A stretch of DNA of 37,789 bases. Source: a virus. The notes below the pieces were generated by a model. That model did no database searches and was not told where the DNA came from. It saw only the letters and a list, made by a program, of their open reading frames with translations. The stretch is taken from IMG/VR virus record IMGVR_UViG_3300025264_000040, positions 1 through 37,789 of that record; one strand, given 5' to 3'. Numbering within the stretch: position 1 is the first letter of the stretch; each line of letters starts with the position of its first letter. This document shows positions 6,246 to 14,880 of this stretch, in pieces. The position numbers and the translations under genes are program-made.

Positions 6246-7100
6246 ATGCTTAAAACGATACTGTTAATCGGAGCGTTGCTTGTCCTCCTAGTAAGCGGTA
6301 AGGCTAACGCCGCTCCTGCCATTCCGGGTTATCAACAAAAACATAACGAAATGCTCTACACCGTTGTGCTAGTCCGTCCAAGCCGCGGATCGGGATCAGG
6401 CACCGTTATTTGGTCTCAACCAGACGCCGAAGGGGAGTACCACTCGCTTATCCTTACGAACCACCATGTCGTGAGGCAGGCCATCAAGATCGAGGCGGCA
6501 TGGGACCCCAAGCTTGGCAAAAAGGTTGACCGAGAAAAACGTAATCTAGTGCGGGCCGAATGGCATATCTATAACGATTACTCGCACATGGTAGGGTCGA
6601 AATCGAGCCGCGCCGAAATTGTAGCGTACGACGCCAAGCTGGACCTTGCTTTGCTCCGGCTCATCGACCGAGAACGGCAGGTAACTCCCGTAGCATATTT
6701 TCTCCCAGAAGACGAACCGATTTACCTATTTGACGCGGTCACCGCTGTGGGTGCCGGTCTTGGAGAGCCTCCGTTCGCAACACAAGGGAATCTGGCCTTT
6801 ATGGATAAAATTATCGAAGGCGAGACTTATTTCCTTAGTTCCGCGCCGATAATCTTCGGAAACTCAGGAGGCGCCCTTTTCAGATATAGCCCCGAACGCA
6901 CACGATATGAACTGATTGGAGTTCCCTCGAAAGTATCGGCGGCGGGCTGGCAAGCGGTCAGCCATATGACTTGGAGCATCCCGGTCAACAACACCGTTCG
7001 AGACTTTTTGCGTGGGAACTGCTACCACCCCGTATTAGACGAACCTCTTGATGAAGAACTCTGCAAAAGTCTGGGGGAATTAAAAGATTTCGAGGATTAA
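6246..7100 (+). CDS. secreted trypsin-like (S1 family) serine protease
   Basis: 284 residues. A signal peptide is clear: K3, hydrophobic core 5-16, and a probable cleavage after ANA at about residue 22. The chymotrypsin-fold triad is complete: TNHHVV (His74), LDLALL (Asp133) and GNSGGAL (Ser207), with an HtrA-like look around GSGSGTV. No PDZ domain follows. The product would act in the periplasm or outside the cell. It is the only plus-strand gene between the early operon and the leftward late genes, has its own promoter, and AGAGG upstream of the ATG. This is the layout of a moron; possible roles are processing of host envelope proteins or exclusion of other phages, but none is shown by the sequence. 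Confidence 0.85.
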   Translation: MLKTILLIGALLVLLVSGKANAAPAIPGYQQKHNEMLYTVVLVRPSRGSGSGTVIWSQPDAEGEYHSLILTNHHVVRQAIKIEAAWDPKLGKKVDREKRNLVRAEWHIYNDYSHMVGSKSSRAEIVAYDAKLDLALLRLIDRERQVTPVAYFLPEDEPIYLFDAVTAVGAGLGEPPFATQGNLAFMDKIIEGETYFLSSAPIIFGNSGGALFRYSPERTRYELIGVPSKVSAAGWQAVSHMTWSIPVNNTVRDFLRGNCYHPVLDEPLDEELCKSLGELKDFED

Positions 7101-7117
7101 GTTTGGGAAGCGGTACA

Positions 7118-7312
7118 TTACATCACCTCAGGAGGACCCTCGGCGCAGGTGCAGTTCTCACAAACATAACGACCTTGCAAAAAGACAGTTTTAGGCTGGG
7201 CACATCCGCACTTAGGGCAGATTTGACCATGTACGTCCGTCGTACTTTCTAGACTTTTTTCGGTTTGATTGTCCGACATAGCTACAGTGAACCCATCCGG
7301 AATGTGGCTCAC
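7118..7312 (-). CDS. small zinc-ribbon protein
   Basis: Up to 64 residues; ends at 7118. The C-terminal half carries CPKCGC and CENCTC pairs about 17 residues apart, a zinc-ribbon knuckle pattern. The start is uncertain: GTG at 7312 has AAGGAGG directly against it (no spacer), while an in-frame ATG at 7279 would give 53 residues (MSDNQTEKS...) but has no good ribosome site. Either start overlaps the end of the endolysin gene. It is the last late gene before the convergent protease. Function unknown; zinc binding is inferred from the cysteines. Confidence 0.6.
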   Translation of the reverse strand: MSHIPDGFTVAMSDNQTEKSLESTTDVHGQICPKCGCAQPKTVFLQGRYVCENCTCAEGPPEVM

Positions 7313-7658
7313 CCTCCTTATGAAATTCCAAAATCAACTCATCAAAGTCAAGCTCGTTCTTAATCCATAGAGCGGTGTCCTTATTAGAGACACCGGGTAC
7401 CTCGAAGTCTACAGCTTGCCCTGTTATATGTTGGCTAGTATCTGAAGAGCCAATCTGCCTGTTCAAAAGCACACAGCGAAAACCGCTTGATGGACTAATG
7501 GGCCTATTAAAATACTTTCTGACAGGCTCTAAAATGTGAAGGCACAGTTTCTTGAGGTTTTCCACCTCCCCCAGACTAGGAATGTTATCTATCCTGTATC
7601 TTCTAGCCACCTGGGACTTGGTGAGCTCCTCAAGAGTGAAGTGCTCTGAAAGTTTCAT
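7212..7658 (-). CDS. endolysin, M15 family peptidase
   Basis: 148 residues. It shows the Peptidase_M15 layout: FTLEELTKSQ near the start, SGFRC (58-62), QHITGQAVDFE (zinc ligands His77 and Asp84) and GWVHCSY (His124). These enzymes cut peptide bonds in peptidoglycan (L-Ala-D-Glu or D-Ala bonds) and serve as phage endolysins. No signal peptide, so it needs a holin; a 3-TM holin gene lies at 36500-36904. The start overlaps the stop of the large upstream gene (ATGA). Confidence 0.87.
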   Translation of the reverse strand: MKLSEHFTLEELTKSQVARRYRIDNIPSLGEVENLKKLCLHILEPVRKYFNRPISPSSGFRCVLLNRQIGSSDTSQHITGQAVDFEVPGVSNKDTALWIKNELDFDELILEFHKEGEPHSGWVHCSYVGQSNRKKSRKYDGRTWSNLP

Positions 7659-10600
7659 TGCCCAGGATAAGCGCCCATCATTTTCTGCTCCTCAACTTGT
7701 CTAAGAAAGTCTGAACCTGCCGTAGTTACTTGGTTCACAAGAGAAGGTGCCGCTTGTTGTAGGCTAGCAGCCATGTTGGCTTGGTCCTCTGTCTCTGGTT
7801 CAGTAACTGCTGTAGTGGCGATATTACGCGCTAAGTCTCCAGTAGCTTGTACTGACTCTCGCATTCCACCGCCTATGGTCATGGCGGCCACGGCCCTAGC
7901 TTCTCGGTCAATGAGCTCTCTTATCTTCATAGCCTTCAAGTTTAAGTCTGCTGATGGGCCAGTGCCAATGCTCAAACGCTTTTTGGCTAATGCTTCCGCC
8001 TGGCCTCGAGTCATGCTTTGCCCAGCATTCTGCGCTTTTCCTAGGATTTCTTCGGTAAGTATTCTAAGAGACCTTTCAGCATCAGCAGCTCTAATAGTGG
8101 GCTTGGTCATCCAGTTTAAGAAGTGGCGGTTACGAAGCACTCTTCCTGCGGCCAGAACGCTAGCAGCTTCCGTTAAAGCCGAAACCGGCTCTGTCATTAG
8201 CCTTAAACCAAAAGCCGCTGCAAAAGCCGCCGGGGCTAGCCCAGACTTTCCTTTCATAGCAGCGTTGCTGTATCTAACAGATTCGTCGGCGACTTTTAAC
8301 ATCCCCTCCACAGTGTCTTTTCCAAGTATTTCATTTAAACCTTCTCGGTCTTTACGAACAATAGCAGCCCTTAGATTTTTACCAAAATCTCCAGAGGCAA
8401 TTGTGGTAGGACTAAGACCGGTGTCTCCCACCGCTTCAAACAGTAGCTTCTCCACTGTCTTGTCTCTAAGGCCACCAACACTGTCAAAGGCGTCCTCACC
8501 GACAACTCTTCTTAACGATGAAACCATTGACGGTTCTTTCATTGCCGCCAGTATTAGATCGTCAGCATTTTCAATTCTTCCAGACCTCATCGCTTTAAAT
8601 AAAGCGTCCGTGCTCTGAGAAGTGGCGGCTTCCATTGAACTGCGAAGCGTAGAAACAGCGTCTCTCATCCCCTTATTGGTAATGTTGTCTAGCGTCTCAT
8701 CAAACAACTTAGCTTGTTGATTGGACCCCAGTAAGTGAAAGTCCTTTATTAGAGAACGGAATCCTTCAGCTTGTCCCTTAAATAATATGTTTTGCACCTC
8801 ATCCCCTAAAGCATCAAACTTATTTGCAAAGGAGGCTGCATCCGTAGCGCCGCCTTTTTTAGAAGAATCCAGCGCCTCTCTCATCCATACACCAGCCAGA
8901 ATGTCTCTGTTGGTTTCCTTCATTAGTTCTGGGCTTTTTCTTGCGACCATGTCATCCGCCCACGTAGACAGTGTTTCAGCCATATCATCCATGTACGTCA
9001 TAGACAACTTATAAAAAGGACTGCTTTGGTCGCCTGCCCTTAAAACAGCAGCAATACCTTCAGGCGGTCTGCCAACCACTTTGCTAGTTATTCTATTGTT
9101 GTTTAGAAACGAAACAACCGAGTCAACATCTCCATTTCTTGCGGCTTGAGCGGCGTCAGACCACACTCTTGGGTCTGTAGGAAGTCTCTTCAGTTCATCA
9201 ATATTAGATATATTTAAATCATCTAGCCAAGATCTTAAAAATTCAGGCCGTCGGTTTTTTATGACAGAATCCGCCACATCCACCATATCAGCGTATATCC
9301 CTTCCTCCATCAAAGTCCTGAGGCTGGTTATTTTTCCTTTATTAAAAGCCTCTTTGCCGTCACTGTAATGCTTGTTGGCTGCTCGTAATGCCTCAATACC
9401 TTTCGCTCGCTGCTCTATGGTCGCCTTAGATACTGACCTAGGTGCGTACCTAGTGCCTGTACCTATACCGGAACTAATTTCGTTAGCCGTTCCGCCTGCC
9501 ATAACCCTCTCGTAACTTCCGGCAAGCTCCCCAGCTTTGTCTTCCATCATCTTGGTTATGCTGTTGACAAGGTTTTTAATATCAGCATCAACAACCTCTC
9601 CTACAGCGTCTGAGCCTTTACCATGTGCTTGCAGCACTTGCCTGACCACATTGAGATCCGTCAACGAAATAGTAGGGCCTACCTGGTCAAGAAACTCAAA
9701 GAGTGGCTTATCTTTAAGACCAGATCCTAAGGGCCTAGCCACTATACGGGCAGCCTCGTCCTTCAACAATTTGGTACTGAAGGCAAGCACATCTGGGTCA
9801 AGTAATTTGTTTGCGTTCTCAAAGAGCTCCGTACTGTTTTGCTGCCACAGCCTTACTCTCTGCCCTATCTGCTCTTTAAAATAGGCAGCCTCACTAGGGT
9901 TGGACGAACGGGCAAAATTTTTCTGCAAAGCATCCATTTCACCGTCTATAAGAAATTTCAGTTGCTTGTTCGCCAGTTTGACCGCTTCGTCTGGGTCTCG
10001 CATGGCGTTTTTAACAATCCGCATCACTTCAGTCGAGTTTCGTTCCAAAGCTTGATCAAGAGCAGACTGAGACAATTCCCCGCGCTTGTACTGCCCAAGA
10101 AGCTTCTCCACGTGAGCAGCGTTTTGAATAGCTGGCCCCTCATAAGGTAAGATGGCTTCATAAATACCCTGAAGCCTAGACAAAATAGATTTTCCTGTAG
10201 CCTCTCCTATTGCTGGCACGGCTCTAGTTTCTCTAGCTTCCTTAAGAGCCTGTCTTCGTGCCTGTCTTAAAGTTGCCCCTTGGGATACAAGTTCCTTAAT
10301 ACGCGCCTCATCCGGCCTTGTACCCATAGCGGTTCTTACTTCTGTTCGAGCTTCTTGGCCAGCTAAATCTCGAGCTTCTTTCGCAGTAAGTCCACTCTGT
10401 TGCAGTTCAAAGATGCGCTCTTTATTTGGTGCTCCTCCTCCTTTGACAACGCGTCTTATTAATCTTCCCGCTCCTCCTATTACAAAATCGCCAGTGGCAG
10501 CTAAAACACTCTCAAAAGCCACATCTTTCCACACATCTCTGGCGTTTTGGTCCTGGAGATCGCGGACCAAATCCTCTTCTATAAATTCGTCAGCAGCTTT

Positions 10601-11203
10601 TCCTACGCCAGCACCAACGCCAACCAGCAGAGCGGACAATGGTATGCCAGCACCTAAGCTGGCAGCGGCTACTCCAGCAGCCATAGAACCTATAATTGGG
10701 CCTTGGTAGTCGCCCGCAAAACCAACAACATCGGATAAATCGAACATGCCAAGAATATCGCCGCCGGGGCGATTGACATAAATGGTTCCAGAACCAGGAA
10801 GGTTATACTCTTCCTTCTTTTCAGGAGAAATCTTGTCAAGAAGCAATACAAATTCGCCGTCTGGCGCTTTCTCAAAAGTTCCCTCGCCAAACTCTCTGGC
10901 CAATCGCATAGCTCGACCTGTGTCGTTGTCTGCTTTTGCGTAGTTATACTGAAAAGAAACTCCCTCTACTTCACCTTCGTTAGTTGGTTGGTAGGCTTGA
11001 TCTTTGCCGCCAGCGCCAAAGTGAGCTCTCAGATCCTCGTAAGAGGCGGTTGCTATATCAAAATCATCTTCAGGAGTTTCGGCTTGTGCATCTTGTCCAA
11101 AAATAGAACTCTGGATAAGTTCTATTTCTTGTTCCGTAGGCTGTTCTCCAGCAATTTCAAATTTTACTGGACCATCGGGAGTTTCAAAAACAGCGGTGCC
11201 CAT
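7655..11203 (-). CDS. large internal virion/ejection-type protein (1182 residues)
   Basis: The largest gene in the window. The N-terminus (METPDG-like strand, then TEQEIELIQ) is followed by an Ala/Gly-rich segment around residues 160-205 (GSMAAGVAAASLGAGIPLSA) that could span a membrane, then more than 800 residues of almost continuous charged helix. A second Ala-rich hydrophobic stretch (LAPAAFAAAFGLRLM) lies near 1000. I see no lytic transglycosylase or protease motif. By length, composition and position at the end of the structural module it resembles T7 gp15/gp16-type internal proteins that pass with DNA into the host. Exact family not recognised. Confidence 0.55.
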   Translation of the reverse strand: MGTAVFETPDGPVKFEIAGEQPTEQEIELIQSSIFGQDAQAETPEDDFDIATASYEDLRAHFGAGGKDQAYQPTNEGEVEGVSFQYNYAKADNDTGRAMRLAREFGEGTFEKAPDGEFVLLLDKISPEKKEEYNLPGSGTIYVNRPGGDILGMFDLSDVVGFAGDYQGPIIGSMAAGVAAASLGAGIPLSALLVGVGAGVGKAADEFIEEDLVRDLQDQNARDVWKDVAFESVLAATGDFVIGGAGRLIRRVVKGGGAPNKERIFELQQSGLTAKEARDLAGQEARTEVRTAMGTRPDEARIKELVSQGATLRQARRQALKEARETRAVPAIGEATGKSILSRLQGIYEAILPYEGPAIQNAAHVEKLLGQYKRGELSQSALDQALERNSTEVMRIVKNAMRDPDEAVKLANKQLKFLIDGEMDALQKNFARSSNPSEAAYFKEQIGQRVRLWQQNSTELFENANKLLDPDVLAFSTKLLKDEAARIVARPLGSGLKDKPLFEFLDQVGPTISLTDLNVVRQVLQAHGKGSDAVGEVVDADIKNLVNSITKMMEDKAGELAGSYERVMAGGTANEISSGIGTGTRYAPRSVSKATIEQRAKGIEALRAANKHYSDGKEAFNKGKITSLRTLMEEGIYADMVDVADSVIKNRRPEFLRSWLDDLNISNIDELKRLPTDPRVWSDAAQAARNGDVDSVVSFLNNNRITSKVVGRPPEGIAAVLRAGDQSSPFYKLSMTYMDDMAETLSTWADDMVARKSPELMKETNRDILAGVWMREALDSSKKGGATDAASFANKFDALGDEVQNILFKGQAEGFRSLIKDFHLLGSNQQAKLFDETLDNITNKGMRDAVSTLRSSMEAATSQSTDALFKAMRSGRIENADDLILAAMKEPSMVSSLRRVVGEDAFDSVGGLRDKTVEKLLFEAVGDTGLSPTTIASGDFGKNLRAAIVRKDREGLNEILGKDTVEGMLKVADESVRYSNAAMKGKSGLAPAAFAAAFGLRLMTEPVSALTEAASVLAAGRVLRNRHFLNWMTKPTIRAADAERSLRILTEEILGKAQNAGQSMTRGQAEALAKKRLSIGTGPSADLNLKAMKIRELIDREARAVAAMTIGGGMRESVQATGDLARNIATTAVTEPETEDQANMAASLQQAAPSLVNQVTTAGSDFLRQVEEQKMMGAYPGQ

Positions 11204-11205
11204 AG

Positions 11206-13842
11206 CTAGCTCCCTGTGCTTTTCTTAAATGGTGTCTCAGCTAATCTTAAATTCTCTAGTGTCGGACTAAAAAACTGGTCTTGGAAATGCGTTCCTTGTG
11301 CACCATAAAGTCTCATTGTTTCTGTTTTTGGATCGAATTTAAATGTATAACTTGAACCTCCACGTTTTTTCACTCCAGATCTTCTTTGCATAGCTGCTTC
11401 AATTTCCGGAATATAAGGGCTAAGCTTTAGGGCCTCTCTCCGTTTGCTGTAAGAAGCCCCTTCTAAACGGGTAAGAACTGAAAGATATTCCCTTTCCGCT
11501 TCGTCTGCCTGTTTTGAAAACACGGACAAAGTTTGCTGCAATCTGTCAACCATAACCTCCTTATTGGCTGTAATTAAGGCAAGATCAAACACTCCCCCAC
11601 CTTTATTAGATGTCCAAGCTGCGTCAAGATAGGCATCTGCTAAAAGTTCTACATCCCTGTTTGAGATAGAATTGGCTGTCTGAGCTTCTCCTAGACTCAC
11701 AGGAATAAGTTTTTGGAGTCCCAGTTTTATGGCGGCTTTAGCTTCGTCTCTACTGGTAAACTGAGTGGAAATGTCCTTAAATCCAATAGCCTTTAGAGCG
11801 TTCCCCATAAGAGTTTTAGCGGCACCAGATATTCCTATAATATCGTCAGGTCTTGTAGCTAATAGTTCTATAACACTAGACATGGCGGTAGTGCCTACTT
11901 CCGCGCTAATTAAATCCTTGGTTGCTGTCTTCAACTGAAGTTTTAAATCTTTGGCTTCTTGGTACCCTATAAGACCTTCTTTTCGCTGGGTCTCAATCGC
12001 AGCACGTATTGCTTTGGCCTGTTCTGTGGCCTGTTTCTGTGCTGCTAAAACAAAATTCTCTGACCTAAGTCCTTCCGGCATTACGCCACCGGACGCCATA
12101 ATTTCGGCTTGAGAGATAAATCTCACTTCCCCATATGGATTTTCTTTTGTTGCTTTGCTAGTGTCATAGAACATGTGTGTCTTCCTAGCGTCTGCATTTC
12201 TTTGAGTCCTTTCCGCCGTTAAAGCCTGTATGCCGTATTTAGCTGCGGATAAATCAATCTGCCTCTTAAAAGCACGCTGTTCTTTAGCATCTTCACCAAC
12301 AATGTCAGCGTGTTCTTTTAAAGCTTCACCTATGTTCACAAGGGCATGCGGGCTTTTACCAGCCATCATGGCTGCGCCTAAACGCATCCAATCTAATCCT
12401 TTTTCTTCGGAAGTTTTCCCTTCCCATTCAGGCATTGAGTCTATAAATTCTTGCTTAAATGCAGCTAGTTTTTCTGAGTCTAACGCTTCCTCGTTTTCAT
12501 CGGATGCAAGATCTCTAAAAAGAGCCTCTCCTACATTATCTGTTTTTTCACGATTCATATACGGATCGTTACTCAACAGTAACCCAGCAGAATTAACGGC
12601 ACTAGTTGTATCACTATCACTAGTTGTAGTTGTTTCAGTATCAGTATCAGTAGTTGAATCCACTGCTTCTGTTTCTGTTATCTCTGGACCAGAAACAGCG
12701 TCGTCTGTCGAAAGTGACTCGAGGTCTGCGTATGGTGGGCGGATGTTCTGGGAAAGACCTTCGCCATAGCGTCTATCCGCCGAACGAACGAGTTCTAGAC
12801 CTCTCATCTTCATGCGCTCGTCTGATTGCAATAACTCCTCTGCTAAGGTTTCCCCAGGTATACCACCTCCAGCTGTTATTTCAGCTAACTTATCTTGGGC
12901 GACTTGAGAGACAGTCCTAGGAAGGTCCCCCAATTCAGGCCGCATACTCCCACTAGGACCATGACCCGCCCATCCTTTTAATACCGGAGGCAGTTCTGTA
13001 CCTAGAGTTGCGCCTTCCTCAGTCATCACGTTACGGTGCCTCTCTCCCTCCGCAAACCGCCGCAGAGCATCCAACTTAGCGGCCTCGGCGGTATATCCCG
13101 CCGGAACTAAGGCAGGTCGATCCCGCCAGTCGTCTTCGACCAAACTTTGCGGAGCAGCGGCTACAGCAGTCATGGGGCTGGTGCCGTTTACCTGTTCAGC
13201 CACGGACACATCTGGTGAATCATAACCGGTCCATGAGGCTTCCGGAGGCCCACCGGGAATCATATCTCCCGCAGGAGAAGGAACGGGGCTAGTGCCGTTT
13301 ACCTGTTCAGCCACGGACACATCGCTAGCCAAATCGGTTACGCTGCTTAATAAGTCTTCACCTCGGTCTACCAGACCAGCACCAGCGGACAGAGCTTGGT
13401 TTATCATATCCTGAGCAACGGCAGGCGCAACATTAAAAGCTTCGACTATCGCATCAACCGCACTGACTCCTTGAGCCTTTGCGGCAGTTACTATTTCATG
13501 GACCTTACTGAACACTTTATTAAAGGCACTATCTTGGTAGCCTTCCACAGATCTAATCACTTCTTCAAACGGAACATTCTGCAAATTCCCCGGAAGTTCA
13601 CCGTCAACCCCTGCAATATCCAAGTATGTGGTAGGTACATCAGATTGCTTTAATCCTGCCGGACGAGCACCCAAAGCAATTCCACCTCGAGCGTAATTGA
13701 CCAGTCCACCTTCGTTCAAGGTCACTGAATCTATAAGAGGCGAAGATGAAGCTAGGATGCCTGCCGCTTGACTGGGAGGAACCAACCCCCCACCACGGAA
13801 CATCATGCGGTTAGCTAGGATGGATTTAATTAGCTTGGCCAT
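11206..13842 (-). CDS. internal virion-type protein with low-complexity linker (878 residues)
   Basis: The N-terminus has RGGG and ARGGIA elements often seen in marine phage virion proteins. A 13-residue motif DVSVAEQVNGTSP occurs twice (about residues 172 and 208). A Thr/Ser/Asp linker (roughly 395-420, DTDTETTTTSDSD) separates it from a mostly helical C-terminal half rich in Lys, Glu and Ala. No enzyme motif is seen. It sits between two other predicted internal virion proteins, with stop and start only a few bases apart. A structural or ejection role is inferred from context. Confidence 0.5.
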   Translation of the reverse strand: MAKLIKSILANRMMFRGGGLVPPSQAAGILASSSPLIDSVTLNEGGLVNYARGGIALGARPAGLKQSDVPTTYLDIAGVDGELPGNLQNVPFEEVIRSVEGYQDSAFNKVFSKVHEIVTAAKAQGVSAVDAIVEAFNVAPAVAQDMINQALSAGAGLVDRGEDLLSSVTDLASDVSVAEQVNGTSPVPSPAGDMIPGGPPEASWTGYDSPDVSVAEQVNGTSPMTAVAAAPQSLVEDDWRDRPALVPAGYTAEAAKLDALRRFAEGERHRNVMTEEGATLGTELPPVLKGWAGHGPSGSMRPELGDLPRTVSQVAQDKLAEITAGGGIPGETLAEELLQSDERMKMRGLELVRSADRRYGEGLSQNIRPPYADLESLSTDDAVSGPEITETEAVDSTTDTDTETTTTSDSDTTSAVNSAGLLLSNDPYMNREKTDNVGEALFRDLASDENEEALDSEKLAAFKQEFIDSMPEWEGKTSEEKGLDWMRLGAAMMAGKSPHALVNIGEALKEHADIVGEDAKEQRAFKRQIDLSAAKYGIQALTAERTQRNADARKTHMFYDTSKATKENPYGEVRFISQAEIMASGGVMPEGLRSENFVLAAQKQATEQAKAIRAAIETQRKEGLIGYQEAKDLKLQLKTATKDLISAEVGTTAMSSVIELLATRPDDIIGISGAAKTLMGNALKAIGFKDISTQFTSRDEAKAAIKLGLQKLIPVSLGEAQTANSISNRDVELLADAYLDAAWTSNKGGGVFDLALITANKEVMVDRLQQTLSVFSKQADEAEREYLSVLTRLEGASYSKRREALKLSPYIPEIEAAMQRRSGVKKRGGSSYTFKFDPKTETMRLYGAQGTHFQDQFFSPTLENLRLAETPFKKSTGS

Positions 13843-13845
13843 TAG

Positions 13846-14880
13846 CTACCGTCCTTGTGGATTAAAGTAGTTGCCGATAGGATTTCCAAGAGCTTGGTTT
13901 AGACCAAGGCCGGCAATACCCGCGCCCACTGCTTGAGACAAGAAACTGGGTGATGGGGCGGTTGTGGCTTGAAGAGTAGACTGTCCGCTGCTGATTTGAG
14001 GCTTAAAGATATCGGCCATATAGCCTATTCTCTGGAACGGCTCATAAAGCTGCTGCATTTCCGTTTGCCGTGCCGCGTCGAGCTCGCGCTGCGCTTGAGT
14101 CTGCCTAAGAGCGCCAAACTGCGACTCTATCTGCGCCTGCTGTCCAAGGAGGTTCTGTCCTAAAGTGGCAATACCTGTCTGCTGAGTGCCGAGCTGACCG
14201 GCTGTCTGTGCACCGGAAAGAGCCGTTTGCGCCTGCTGTCCGCCAATACCTGACAATAGTTGAGAAATATTTTGCTGGCGCCTCTGCTGGTTCTCAAAAG
14301 CTGTCTGCGAGGCGTTTTGTGCCTGATTGAAATTTCGCGACAGGTCTTCAAAAATCCTACGGCTTTGTATATCAAAAAGATTGCGGTTTAATTCCTGCTG
14401 GGCAATTCCTTGACGGCTGCCTCCAAAAGCGCCACTACCCACTCCCTGTGCGCTAAGCTGGTTCTGCTGCATCTGCGCTTGACGTGCCATTTCCTGCACA
14501 GCGTCTTGCGTAACCAGACTCTGGTACGGGTCCATGAACGGCGCAATCTGCGTTGCGGGGTCAAACCCAGCTCCAGTGCCTGCTGTCGCTTGAGCCGCCT
14601 GCGCTAGTTGCTGCTGCGCCACCGGTAGCTGCTGTTGCAATCCAGCAAGACCCCCGGCGATAGTGTCTGCGCCAGTGGTTAGAAAGGGCTGGTATTGGCC
14701 GATACCTTGGCCAGTTGCAATCGCCTGTTCTGTGAGCGGGTCAAGGCCGGCAACCTCAATGCCCGGAATTTTTACTGGGGTTTCGCCCCTAGCAAACGCA
14801 ATGTCAAGCAATCTCCTTTGCTTAGCCTCAAGATAAGGAGCTTGTCTAAGTACTTGGGTCTGGGTGGTAGTGTCAGCCAT
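13846..14880 (-). CDS. Gln/Ala-rich virion protein (344 residues)
   Basis: Very rich in Gln and Ala, with long amphipathic helices (QQLPVAQQQLAQAAQ; RRQQNISQLLSGIGGQQ) and a conserved-looking FMDPYQSLVTQDAVQEM segment about one third in, common in podovirus-like marine phages. The C-terminus turns Gly-rich and ends NYFNPQGR. No enzyme signature. It is probably part of the inner core or a tail-associated helical protein; the name is inferred from neighbours. Confidence 0.5.
   Translation of the reverse strand: MADTTTQTQVLRQAPYLEAKQRRLLDIAFARGETPVKIPGIEVAGLDPLTEQAIATGQGIGQYQPFLTTGADTIAGGLAGLQQQLPVAQQQLAQAAQATAGTGAGFDPATQIAPFMDPYQSLVTQDAVQEMARQAQMQQNQLSAQGVGSGAFGGSRQGIAQQELNRNLFDIQSRRIFEDLSRNFNQAQNASQTAFENQQRRQQNISQLLSGIGGQQAQTALSGAQTAGQLGTQQTGIATLGQNLLGQQAQIESQFGALRQTQAQRELDAARQTEMQQLYEPFQRIGYMADIFKPQISSGQSTLQATTAPSPSFLSQAVGAGIAGLGLNQALGNPIGNYFNPQGR

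Noticed and set aside
7773-8618. Long plus-strand open frame (281 codons) across the 1182-residue gene
   Set aside because: It is antisense to a gene with consistent overlaps and virion context; its product is Ser/Ala-rich low complexity with no ribosome site.
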